5,619 nucleotides of DNA from Coriobacteriia bacterium (GCA_900756605.1 CAAEKX010000181.1:1-5619), one strand, 5' to 3'; counted from the stretch's first letter, positions 1 to 5,619 are shown. Notes: generated by a model not told the origin, from the letters alone. Program-made: numbers and translations.

Positions 1-73
1 CGTGCAAGGTTTACTTCACGCCTGCTTGCGTAGCCCTCTACGGTAACGAGCATACTTTCTAAAACGCAATCCC
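1..73. other. Downstream flank with no recognisable gene
   Basis: These 73 bases follow the kinase stop codon. They contain one small hairpin, CGTAG-AGGG-CTACG (29-42), without a T-run, too weak to call a terminator. I see no start of a further gene in the part included. Confidence 0.4.
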
Positions 74-916
74 CTACTTGCCGATGAGCTTGAGCAGATA
101 GGGGATTTCGGTCTCGAAATCGACGCCGTACCAGTTGTGGTTGGGCTGGCTGATGGTGGCCTTGATGCAGGCAACCGTGTAGTCAGCCGCCACGGCAAGC
201 GCCTCGTCCAACTCGAAGCCGTTGAGAAGAGCGCCAACCGTCGTAGATGAGAAAACATCGCCCGTCCCATGGAAGCGCGCATCGACGAGCTCGTTGAAAT
301 ACGAGAAGTACTCGCCCGTCTCCCCGTCAAGACCATAGACGCCGCAGCTACCCGGCTCGAGACTCACACCAGTGAGCACGGCCTTCTTGGGGCCGAGGGC
401 GACGAGTCCCTGGAGAAGGTCACGCACGTAGTCCTCGTCATAGGTGCCGTCTTCCTTGTATTCCGCGCCAAGCATGAATGCGGCTTCGGTGATGTTGGGG
501 TCGATGATATCGGCCTTGGAGCAAACCACCGTGCCCATTGCCCGAGCGAACTCGGGGGTGAAGCCCTTGTAGAGCGCGCCGTTGTCGGCCATGGCCGGGT
601 CAACGAAGATGAGCGTGCCATCCTCCCTGTGACGATCGAAGAAGCGGCTCACAAGCTCGAGCTGCTCGAAGGAGCCAAGATAGCCCGTGTAGATGGCATC
701 GAAGTCGACCCCGTTGTCAATCCAGCTCTGGGAGATGGGCTCGATCTGGTCGGTCAGGTCATCGAAAGTGAAGCTCTTGAAAGCGGTGTGAACCGAGAGC
801 ACGGCAGTGGGAAGAATGCCGCACTCGACTCCCATGGCCGAGATGATGGGCAACGCAACGGTGAGGGAACACTTTCCAACGCAAGAGATGTCCTGAATGC
901 TTACGACGCGCTTCAT
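74..916 (-). CDS. pdxK: Pyridoxamine/pyridoxal kinase (ribokinase superfamily)
   Basis: A 280-residue vitamin B6 salvage kinase that phosphorylates pyridoxal, pyridoxamine or pyridoxine with ATP toward pyridoxal 5'-phosphate in the cytosol. Seen: the N-terminal VSIQDISCVGKCSLT (5-19) and LPTAVLSVHT (35-44) substrate region, YTGYLGS (76-82), VDPAMADNG (105-113), ADIIDPNITEA (135-145), and the ribokinase-type anion-hole motif GTGD (217-220) with Asp220 as expected catalytic base. Length is normal and no key residue is missing. Start: ATG at 916 has Shine-Dalgarno AAAGAGG (923-929) at 6 nt and begins the conserved sequence; a longer in-frame reading from 1006 would run through the terminator and tRNA-Gly and is rejected. 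It ends in TAG. Substrate preference (PdxK versus PdxY type) cannot be decided here. It lacks a visible promoter of its own. Confidence 0.94.
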   Translation of the reverse strand: MKRVVSIQDISCVGKCSLTVALPIISAMGVECGILPTAVLSVHTAFKSFTFDDLTDQIEPISQSWIDNGVDFDAIYTGYLGSFEQLELVSRFFDRHREDGTLIFVDPAMADNGALYKGFTPEFARAMGTVVCSKADIIDPNITEAAFMLGAEYKEDGTYDEDYVRDLLQGLVALGPKKAVLTGVSLEPGSCGVYGLDGETGEYFSYFNELVDARFHGTGDVFSSTTVGALLNGFELDEALAVAADYTVACIKATISQPNHNWYGVDFETEIPYLLKLIGK

Positions 917-931
917 GCCGTGCCTCTTTCC

Positions 932-964
932 AAAAAAGCAACGGGTACCATGCGGCACCCGTTG
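932..964 (-). terminator. Strong rho-independent terminator between tRNA-Gly and the kinase
   Basis: On the minus strand CAACGGGTGCC and GGTACCCGTTG form an 11-bp stem (one G-U pair) with tetraloop GCAT, then C and six Ts (932-937). This is the best intrinsic terminator in the window. It begins 9 nt after the tRNA CCA, and its T-run ends only 2 nt before the kinase Shine-Dalgarno (923-929), so transcripts crossing it would be needed for kinase mRNA unless a promoter is hidden inside the tRNA or the hairpin. Confidence 0.88.
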
Positions 965-973
965 GCAGATGTC

Positions 974-1047
974 TGGAGCGGGCGATGGGAGTCGAACCCA
1001 CCTCATGAGCTTGGAAGGCTCAGGTTCTACCGATGAACTACGCCCGC
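974..1047 (-). tRNA. tRNA-Gly (anticodon TCC)
   Basis: A 74-nt cloverleaf on the minus strand. The acceptor stem pairs GCGGGCG with CGCCCGC, followed by discriminator T and an encoded CCA (974-976). The anticodon stem TGAGC/GCTCA encloses loop CTTCCAA, placing anticodon TCC at 1013-1015, which reads GGA and, by wobble, GGG. The T-arm is GTGGG-TTCGACT-CCCAT. A 9-nt trailer separates the CCA from a strong terminator. The gene stands alone rather than in a tRNA cluster and lies directly upstream of the kinase. Confidence 0.97.
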
Positions 1048-1058
1048 AATGTAGACGG

Positions 1059-1064
1059 ATTATA
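1059..1064 (-). promoter_or_regulatory. -10 element (perfect TATAAT) for tRNA-Gly
   Basis: The minus strand carries an exact TATAAT 11 bp before the tRNA-Gly 5' end, implying a leader of only a few nucleotides for RNase P to remove. No consensus -35 is seen at 16-18 bp; a TTGAAC lies only 9 bp upstream, too close to serve. This may also be the only promoter available to the downstream kinase gene. Confidence 0.65.
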
Positions 1065-1107
1065 CCCCAATAGGTTCAAGTCGCAGGATAAAGCTCGGAA
1101 AAGTTTG

Positions 1108-1150
1108 CAGGCGCTTGGACATCGCCCGCATCAGACGAGCTTCGCGCCTG
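1108..1150 (-). terminator. Possible terminator hairpin after the unassigned gene
   Basis: CAGGCGC and GCGCCTG form a 7-bp GC-rich stem starting 20 nt after the TGA at 1171, followed on the minus strand by CAAACTTTTCC, a short T-run. The 29-nt loop is long for an intrinsic terminator, which lowers confidence, although part of the loop could fold on itself. Confidence 0.3.
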
Positions 1151-1170
1151 GACGGATTACCGCATCCTGC

Positions 1171-1650
1171 TCAGGCCTTCGGGAATCTGCGCTCGCCGTA
1201 ATAACCCGCGTCGAACGCGGCATCCTTCATACCGCATCCGCTCTGATAGCAGGTCGGTCGGAAGTCCAACACCTTCGAGTACAGCTCGGGGTTCTTGCGC
1301 AGGTTGGCGAGCATGGCGTAGACAGCGGCGCCGTCAATAGCGACGATGCGGTCGTTGTGGGAAATCATCGCCAAGTACACATCGGCTGCCGTATGCCCCT
1401 CCACGCTGATGGGGTCTTCCACCTTGTCAAAGAAACGGGGTTCCTCCATGTCCACGTATCGGCAAAACTCGCGATAGATATCGTCGTTCTCCGGTGCGAG
1501 CAGGCTCCTGGAGTAATCGGGCCTATGCTTGAGGTGCGACGTCTCGTCGGTAAGCCCGGCATCGACTTCCTCGAAGTACATGCGCATCGTGTGCCCGCGC
1601 GTGGCCGTTCCCGCCTCGACCATGGCGGCTTCGTTCTCGTAAGATCCCAT
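1171..1650 (-). CDS. Hypothetical protein, 159 residues, no family recognised
   Basis: I do not recognise this protein. Seen: 159 residues, mostly hydrophilic and acidic in the N-terminal half, with no signal peptide or membrane segment, so probably cytosolic. Notable stretches are HTMRMYFEEVDAGLTDE (20-36), the acidic APENDDIYREF (52-62), and a better-ordered C-terminal half with ADVYLAMISHNDRIVAIDGA (89-108) and helical AVYAMLANLRKNPELYSKVL (109-128). Cysteines are at 63, 134 and 139 (C-x4-C). Start: ATG at 1650 has an excellent Shine-Dalgarno, GGGAGG (1656-1661), 5 nt away, and a promoter upstream. The frame stays open further up, and a TTG at 1749 would give 192 residues, but that codon lies inside a hairpin and lacks a well-spaced Shine-Dalgarno. 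It ends in TGA. Its neighbour, a flavin reductase, could be a functional partner, but nothing in the sequence proves this. Confidence 0.75.
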   Translation of the reverse strand: MGSYENEAAMVEAGTATRGHTMRMYFEEVDAGLTDETSHLKHRPDYSRSLLAPENDDIYREFCRYVDMEEPRFFDKVEDPISVEGHTAADVYLAMISHNDRIVAIDGAAVYAMLANLRKNPELYSKVLDFRPTCYQSGCGMKDAAFDAGYYGERRFPKA

Positions 1651-1680
1651 GAGCACCTCCCATGACTCTTCCTGTTTGCC

Positions 1681-1710
1681 ATTATCATTCACGAGCGCGC
1701 GAACAGGCAA
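1681..1710 (-). promoter_or_regulatory. Promoter for the 159-residue unassigned gene
   Basis: On the minus strand TTGCCT (1705-1710, 4/6) and GATAAT (1681-1686, 5/6) are 18 bp apart, with the -10 hexamer 30 bp ahead of the ATG at 1650. The -35 overlaps a 6-bp, 3-nt-loop dyad, GGCAAG-AGG-CTTGCC (1706-1720), which could serve as an operator or as a hairpin in read-through RNA. The predicted start would give a leader of roughly 20-25 nt containing the Shine-Dalgarno. Confidence 0.5.
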
Positions 1711-1748
1711 GCCTCTTGCCCGCGCAACAGCGGAGTAAGCCTCTTCCA

Positions 1749-1765
1749 AAATCTCACCGAGATTT
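1749..1765 (-). terminator. Weak AU-rich hairpin after the flavodoxin-like gene
   Basis: A 7-bp stem AAATCTC/GAGATTT with a GGT loop begins 10 nt after the TAG at 1776. It is followed by only one further T before GG. A stem this AU-rich would be a poor terminator; it may instead protect the 3' end or have no role. It also buries the TTG at 1749, an argument against using that codon as the start of the next gene. Confidence 0.3.
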
Positions 1766-1775
1766 GCTACGCGAG

Positions 1776-2393
1776 CTATCGCACGAAGTTCGTCATGATC
1801 TGGGGCTCTTTCTCGGGCAAGCCGAACTCCTCCTTGCCGAGCGCGATTGCCTTCATGAGAAACGTCATGTTTCTGGCAAGCGTTCTCATCTGCTGCAACC
1901 CCTCGGTATCCTCTCCAGCCTCACCCGGAAGTCTCCCGTGCACGCCATTCCAATACTGGCCCGTGGCAATCGGCATGCCGCATATCCCAAAGTACTTGTT
2001 GAGCTCGTCGTAAGTCGCGGTGATGCCGCCGCGCCGCGCCGTCGCAACGGCCGCGCCAACCTTCATGGTCTTCGGGAAATGCGTGCTGAAAAACAGCCTA
2101 TCGAGGAGGGCAATCAGCGTCGCATTGGCAGAGGCGTAGTAGACTGGCGACCCAACCACCAGACCGTCGGCTTCCTCGAAAGCCGGAGCTATCTCGTTGA
2201 CTATGTCATCAAAGACGCACGCACCGGTGTTAGCGCAGGATCCACACGCAATGCACCCACGCACGTCAAGGGAGCCCACGCGCACAAGCTCGGTATCGAT
2301 GCCTTCGGCCTTGAAGACATCAATCATCTCGTCAAGGACACGTGCCGTGTTACCGTTCTGTCGGGGTGACCCGTTAATCAGCAATACCTTCAT
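1776..2393 (-). CDS. Flavodoxin-fold NAD(P)H-dependent FMN oxidoreductase with iron-sulfur-type cysteine motif
   Basis: A 205-residue flavodoxin-fold protein, expected to be a cytosolic FMN-dependent reductase using NAD(P)H or ferredoxin-type donors; substrate unknown. Seen: the N-terminal strand plus phosphate-binding loop GSPRQNGNT (8-16), a cysteine cluster C47-x2-C50-x2-C53-x5-C59 followed by VFDD, the second flavin loop GSPVYY (81-86), and a C-terminal half with ARRGG and YWNGVHGRLPGE. Known: this order is typical of the large flavodoxin/NADPH-dependent FMN reductase family, and the compact Cys motif resembles that of archaeal iron-sulfur flavoproteins (Isf), which bind [4Fe-4S]. Inference: a cluster is possible but not proven. 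Start: ATG at 2393, with Shine-Dalgarno GGGAG (2399-2403) 5 nt away; an upstream in-frame start at 2441 lacks family sequence. It ends in TAG. It may be co-transcribed with the gene at 1650, but two hairpins and a promoter lie between. Confidence 0.88.
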   Translation of the reverse strand: MKVLLINGSPRQNGNTARVLDEMIDVFKAEGIDTELVRVGSLDVRGCIACGSCANTGACVFDDIVNEIAPAFEEADGLVVGSPVYYASANATLIALLDRLFFSTHFPKTMKVGAAVATARRGGITATYDELNKYFGICGMPIATGQYWNGVHGRLPGEAGEDTEGLQQMRTLARNMTFLMKAIALGKEEFGLPEKEPQIMTNFVR

Positions 2394-2432
2394 TTCCACT
2401 CCCGAAAACTCGTCTTTATTCGACTCCCACCC

Positions 2433-2461
2433 AGGATACACGTGCTACAGCATCGTGACGA
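2433..2461 (-). promoter_or_regulatory. Possible promoter for the flavodoxin-like gene
   Basis: On the minus strand TCGTCA (2456-2461, 4/6 to TTGACA) and TATCCT (2433-2438, 4/6 to TATAAT) are separated by exactly 17 bp and lie 40 bp ahead of the ATG at 2393. The -35 sits inside an 11-bp odd dyad, ATCGT-C-ACGAT, which could be an operator. Because a strong terminator lies upstream at 2491-2518, this gene needs a promoter of its own; this is the best candidate I can see, but the match is only moderate. Confidence 0.35.
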
Positions 2462-2490
2462 TTCCGCACGCGAAACGCACGCGCACCAAG

Positions 2491-2518
2491 AAGGCCAGGA
2501 GCCTGAGCCCCTGGCCTT
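2491..2518 (-). terminator. Rho-independent terminator after tRNA-Pro
   Basis: On the minus strand AAGGCCAGGGGC and GCTCCTGGCCTT form a 12-bp stem (one G-U pair) closed by tetraloop TCAG, beginning 10 nt past the tRNA CCA. The downstream T-tract is weak: the stem's own TT, then CTT. The upstream side is A-rich, so in the other direction the hairpin is followed by a T-richer run (GTAGTTTTGTT). It could therefore act in both directions, though no plus-strand gene needs it. Confidence 0.8.
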
Positions 2519-2528
2519 GTAGTTTTGT

Positions 2529-2605
<77 letters not shown>

Positions 2606-2617
2606 ACGCGAGAAGGA

Positions 2618-2623
2618 AGTATA
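2618..2623 (-). promoter_or_regulatory. -10 element (TATACT) for tRNA-Pro
   Basis: The minus strand reads TATACT, 5/6 to TATAAT, ending 12 bp before the first base of tRNA-Pro. That is nearly the same geometry as the TATAAT ahead of tRNA-Gly (11 bp). No good -35 is visible at 16-18 bp spacing. Inferred from position and sequence only. Confidence 0.5.
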
Positions 2624-2706
2624 CCGCACTTTCAACGCCGAGTAACGGCATTGTTCCGGCAACGTTCGTCATGTGCCGAGGGACCTCTGGCCCCATGGCT
2701 CATCCC

Positions 2707-3936
2707 CTACGCGAGCTTGGCCCACTTGCGCTTGCCAACCTGCAGCGTCGCATGGGCAAGCTGCGCAGCCGGCAGGTGATACGTGCCCTTCTCGACGGCT
2801 TCGCCGTTAATCTTCACGGCGCCCTGATCGATCATGCGACGACCTTCACCGCCTGAGCCCACGAGCTTGAGGTCTGCAAGCAACTTGGGCAAGTAGACAC
2901 CGCCCTTCTCAGGGTCCTCCTCGAGCTCGATGTCGAAAACCTCGATGTCATCAGGTGCCGCATGCGCCTTAAAGACAAGGTCGAACTGCTCTTCGGCCGC
3001 AGCTGCAGCGTCAGTACCGTGATAAATCCCGATAATCTCGCGCGCGAGGCGACGCTTCGATTTGTTGGGATCAAGCTCCCCTGCCGCCAGACCTGCTTCG
3101 ATATCGTCAATCTCGTCCACGGGAAGCGCCGTCGCCAGGCGATAGTACCGCGGCATGAGCTCATCGGGGATACTCATGATCTTGCCGAACATGTCGGCAG
3201 GCTCGTCGGTGAGACCCACGTAGTTGCCGTAGGATTTCGACATTTTGCGTACGCCATCGAGACCCTCGAGCAGCGGAAGCGTCAGGCAGACCTGCGGCTC
3301 CATGCCCTTCTTCTCCATGAGCTCGCGTCCGGCGAGCAGGTTGAAGAGCTGGTCGTTGCCGCCAAGCTCGACATCGGCATTGATGACGACGGAGTCGTAC
3401 GCTTGCATGATGGGGTAGATGAACTCGTGCATGGCGATGGGCTGCTGGCTGTGATAGCGGTTGGAGAAGTCGTCACGCTCGAGAATGCGAGCAACCGTGA
3501 AGTTGGAAAGTAGACCCAGCAAGTCGGCAAGATCAAGGTCAAAAATCCAGTCACGGTTATGCACGACCTTGGTCTTCTCGGGGTCAAGCACCTTCATTGC
3601 CTGCTCCATGTAGGTCTGGGCATTCGCGTCGATCTGCTCGGCAGAGAGCTGCGGACGCGTCGAGTTGCGACCGGACGGGTCGCCGATCATGGCCGTACCG
3701 TCACCGATGATGAGCGTGACCTCATGGCCAAGGTCCTGGAACTGGCGCAGCTTGCGCAGGGGCACGGCATGGCCGATGTGCAAATCCGGACTCGTCGGGT
3801 CAACACCGAGCTTGATGTTGAGCGGCGTGCCGCGATCGAGCTTCTTCTTCATGGCCTCAAGCGGCGTAATGCCCGCGACGCCCGACTGAATGATGTGGAG
3901 TTGTTCTTCGCTTGAAAGCACGTCTTTGCCTTTCAT
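2707..3936 (-). CDS. tyrS: Tyrosyl-tRNA synthetase (TyrZ-type)
   Basis: A 409-residue class I aminoacyl-tRNA synthetase that activates tyrosine with ATP and loads it onto tRNA-Tyr in the cytosol. Seen: the ATP-site motif HIGH at 53-56, YPIMQAYDS at about 174-182 and GGNDQLFN at 192-199 in the catalytic core, KMSKS at 231-235, and a C-terminal S4-type RNA-binding domain (about 345-409, with GGEGRRMIDQGAVKING). Full length for the family, with no frameshift. Known: HIGH together with KMSKS is typical of the TyrZ-like branch; classical TyrS enzymes usually carry a KFGKT-type loop. Start: a TTG lies directly before the ATG at 3936, but the Shine-Dalgarno TAAGG (3941-3945) leaves 4 nt to the ATG and only 1 nt to the TTG, so ATG is chosen. 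It ends in TAG. No convincing U-tract terminator follows, so transcripts may run on toward tRNA-Pro. Confidence 0.97.
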   Translation of the reverse strand: MKGKDVLSSEEQLHIIQSGVAGITPLEAMKKKLDRGTPLNIKLGVDPTSPDLHIGHAVPLRKLRQFQDLGHEVTLIIGDGTAMIGDPSGRNSTRPQLSAEQIDANAQTYMEQAMKVLDPEKTKVVHNRDWIFDLDLADLLGLLSNFTVARILERDDFSNRYHSQQPIAMHEFIYPIMQAYDSVVINADVELGGNDQLFNLLAGRELMEKKGMEPQVCLTLPLLEGLDGVRKMSKSYGNYVGLTDEPADMFGKIMSIPDELMPRYYRLATALPVDEIDDIEAGLAAGELDPNKSKRRLAREIIGIYHGTDAAAAAEEQFDLVFKAHAAPDDIEVFDIELEEDPEKGGVYLPKLLADLKLVGSGGEGRRMIDQGAVKINGEAVEKGTYHLPAAQLAHATLQVGKRKWAKLA

Positions 3937-3963
3937 CAAACCTTACTGCTATGTAAATTCGCT

Positions 3964-3972
3964 ATCTTAGCA
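3964..3972 (-). promoter_or_regulatory. Extended -10 promoter element for tyrS
   Basis: On the minus strand the sequence reads TGCTAAGAT, an extended -10 (TGn plus TAAGAT, 5/6 to consensus). It lies in the 66-bp gap after the U32 stop codon, and its hexamer is 27 bp ahead of the tyrS ATG, implying a leader of about 20 nt. No convincing -35 lies 16-18 bp upstream, as extended -10 promoters allow. The short leader leaves no room for a T-box riboswitch. Position is the main support; tyrS may also be read through from the U32 gene. Confidence 0.5.
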
Positions 3973-4002
3973 GAAGCACCCATGCCAGTTGCGGTGCATG
4001 TA

Positions 4003-5619
4003 CTACTCGACCGGCCTGAAGAGATGCCCCGTGGTCGTATCGACGCTCTTCTTGACCTTCGTCCCGTTTATTCCGCTGCGCACGCGATTATGCGCGTGCT
4101 CCGCTTCGCCTTCGCCCATGAGCGTCGCATCGACGGCGAAGCCACGCACGCCAGCACGCAGCAAGTCGCCGATTGCATGCGCGACGTCGAGTGGCACGGC
4201 ATTGTAAATGTACCCTCGCCCGCATGCGTCTGTCGTAACCGGAAAGCGGTAACCCTTGCGATCCTCCAGAAAACGCGATGCGCCCTGACGGCGCTCGCAA
4301 GTGCCACAACGCTCATCGCACGGCCCTTCGGACATGAGGAAGCAGTGATCGCTCACCATGAGCTCTTGGCGGCCGATGACGACGATCCCGAGAGGAAGCG
4401 GCGACTCATCGGCCAGCAGCTTCATCTGGTGAAGCGTGAGCTCGGGCGAGAGCCAGACGAAGCTCGCGCCGAGCGCGGCCCAGGTGCGGATGGCCTCGAT
4501 GTTGGTGGCGTACATACGCGGCCCGATGGCACAGCCCGGCTCGAACTCCTCGAGCGAACAGGCTATGTTCGTGTCATCGAAACGAATGACCGTCGTGAAC
4601 GGCGCCATGTCGGAGAGGTCCGTCACGCGCGTGATGTCAATGCCACCGACGGACAATGCCGTCTGCCCGTCTGCATCAAGCAGCGTTTCTTCGAAAGCGG
4701 CGAGTGCAGCACTGCGCGTCTTGTGCAGGGTCGAAAAGCCAATGCCCACGCCCTCGTCCAGATCGATCTGCCAGTCCTCGCACGTGAAAGGCGTGGAGCC
4801 GAGCCTGCCCACGTGCTCGATGACATCCTCGCGCGTAATCGCCTTGGTGCGTGCCTCCTCGATGATCGGGCCGATCGCTTTCGCTTCGTGACCCGCCTCG
4901 TCACGCACGATAATCTCGAGCGGCTCGCCCTTCCTCATGGTCACGCCGATGGAAACCGGAATCTTCATCCCCATCGCGGTTCGTTCCTCGGCATCGCGTG
5001 CGAGTTTTGCTGAGCGCACGCGAAACACGCGATCGCCAACGGAGACCGGCTCGCGCACACCCAGATACTTCGTCTCGCCCTTGAGGGTGTCGGACGATTC
5101 GACGGTATAGGTGACGCGCCCCTTGGAAGTCCAGAACTCGAGCAAGTCACCCACGGCGATGTCCCTCGTCGCGGCAAGCTTGACCTTGCCAGCGGAATAC
5201 CCCGTGACGCGCCCGACCGCCACACCGCGATTGTTCGGACGCCGGTAGCCCATCATGTCGTTACCACGCTCACCAGCCAGATAGCCCTGCGTGAATCCGC
5301 GGTTAAACGCCTCGGCCAGCACATCCTCGGCATCATCGGCGACCTCGTACGAAGCCCGGTCCTCCCATGCGCGGTCAATCGCCTCGCGATACGTTGCCGT
5401 GACCGTGGAGACATACTCGGGCGATTTCATGCGTCCCTCTATCTTGAGCGACGCGACATCGGCCTCGATGAGCCGATCGACCATCCCGATGCCACAAAGG
5501 TCCTTGGGACTCAGCAGGTACTGGCCTTCCTGCGCGAGCGTCTTGCCGTCTTCATCGACGAGCTTATACGGCAGACGGCAGGGCTGGGCACAGAGCCCCC
5601 TATTGGCGCTACGTCCGCC
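4003..5619 (-). CDS. U32-family protein with DUF3656-like region (RlhA-like, putative RNA hydroxylase), 5'-truncated
   Basis: The open frame runs off the window end, so the N-terminus is missing; 538 residues are visible, numbered here from the window edge. Seen: the U32 core begins with GRSANRGLCAQPCR (Cys10, Cys14), then LLSPKDLC (Cys42) and SLKIEGRMKSPEYV (about 57-70), followed by FNRGFTQGYL (about 105-114). A beta-rich stretch and a DUF3656-like region (about 210-320, IPVS...LGSTPF...) come next. The C-terminal part has a second cysteine group (Cys426, 434, 438, 441, with Cys466) before DRKGYRFPV and GRGYIYN. Known: named 'peptidases', characterised U32 members RlhA and TrhP hydroxylate 23S rRNA C2501 and tRNA U34, and need iron-sulfur-type cysteines. 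Inference: the DUF3656-like part and length favour an RlhA-type RNA modifier, presumably cytosolic. An internal ATG at 5484 is not the start, since conserved U32 sequence continues upstream of it. The stop is TAG, 66 bp before tyrS. Confidence 0.87.
   Translation of the reverse strand, partial: GGRSANRGLCAQPCRLPYKLVDEDGKTLAQEGQYLLSPKDLCGIGMVDRLIEADVASLKIEGRMKSPEYVSTVTATYREAIDRAWEDRASYEVADDAEDVLAEAFNRGFTQGYLAGERGNDMMGYRRPNNRGVAVGRVTGYSAGKVKLAATRDIAVGDLLEFWTSKGRVTYTVESSDTLKGETKYLGVREPVSVGDRVFRVRSAKLARDAEERTAMGMKIPVSIGVTMRKGEPLEIIVRDEAGHEAKAIGPIIEEARTKAITREDVIEHVGRLGSTPFTCEDWQIDLDEGVGIGFSTLHKTRSAALAAFEETLLDADGQTALSVGGIDITRVTDLSDMAPFTTVIRFDDTNIACSLEEFEPGCAIGPRMYATNIEAIRTWAALGASFVWLSPELTLHQMKLLADESPLPLGIVVIGRQELMVSDHCFLMSEGPCDERCGTCERRQGASRFLEDRKGYRFPVTTDACGRGYIYNAVPLDVAHAIGDLLRAGVRGFAVDATLMGEGEAEHAHNRVRSGINGTKVKKSVDTTTGHLFRPVE

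Noticed and set aside
74..1006. Longer 310-residue form of the kinase starting at 1006
   Set aside because: The extra 30 codons read through the terminator and part of tRNA-Gly; the Shine-Dalgarno and conserved N-terminus fit ATG at 916.
269..1036. Plus-strand open frame of 255 codons opposite the kinase and tRNA-Gly
   Set aside because: It is antisense to a well-conserved kinase, and its C-terminus reads the reverse strand of tRNA-Gly (GRWESNPPHELG), a known kind of false protein.
2675..2692. Hairpin after tyrS (GCC-A-GAG / CTC-GGC)
   Set aside because: Short stem with a bulge and no following T-run, so not a credible intrinsic terminator.
3964..4002. Possible terminator for the U32 gene (GCACC/GGTGC stem)
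   Set aside because: Only 5 bp with a 12-nt loop and no T-run; it overlaps the tyrS promoter region and cannot be supported.
3982..5013. Plus-strand open frame of 343 codons opposite the U32 gene
   Set aside because: It lies entirely antisense to conserved U32/DUF3656-like coding sequence, has no recognisable domain, and reflects GC-rich codon bias keeping the mirror frame open.

Overview
The window reads as one stretch of bacterial chromosome, moderately GC-rich, with every gene on the minus strand. In transcription order (high to low coordinate) it holds: a 5'-truncated U32-family protein of the RlhA type; tyrosyl-tRNA synthetase; tRNA-Pro(TGG); an FMN oxidoreductase with an iron-sulfur-type cysteine motif; a 159-residue protein I cannot assign; tRNA-Gly(TCC); and a pyridoxamine/pyridoxal kinase. 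Both tRNAs encode their own CCA. The base composition, the flavodoxin and pyridoxamine-kinase subfamilies and the DUF3656-type U32 protein fit a gut-type Coriobacteriia actinobacterium (Collinsella/Olsenella/Slackia range). That assignment is inference from protein style, not a database match.

Region by region: 5619-4003 is the U32 protein, whose N-terminus lies beyond the window. A 66-bp gap carries an extended -10 promoter for tyrS (3936-2707). A 101-bp gap then holds the -10 for tRNA-Pro (2605-2529), which ends in a 12-bp-stem terminator (2518-2491). Next come a weak promoter region and the flavodoxin-like oxidoreductase (2393-1776). A 125-bp spacer carries two small hairpins and a credible promoter ahead of the unassigned gene (1650-1171). 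After a further 123-bp gap, a perfect TATAAT precedes tRNA-Gly (1047-974). A strong U-tract terminator (964-932) follows, and the kinase start codon (916) lies only 15 bp beyond it. The last 73 bases hold no recognisable gene.

The genes do not form one pathway. TyrRS, two tRNAs and a probable RNA hydroxylase give the segment a translation theme; the kinase and the flavoprotein are cofactor or redox functions. I see no mobile element, CRISPR array, phage gene or defence system, and codon style looks uniform. This is an ordinary core-like region rather than an accessory island. The most interesting signal is the tRNA-Gly / terminator / kinase arrangement, which leaves no room for a kinase promoter downstream of the terminator.
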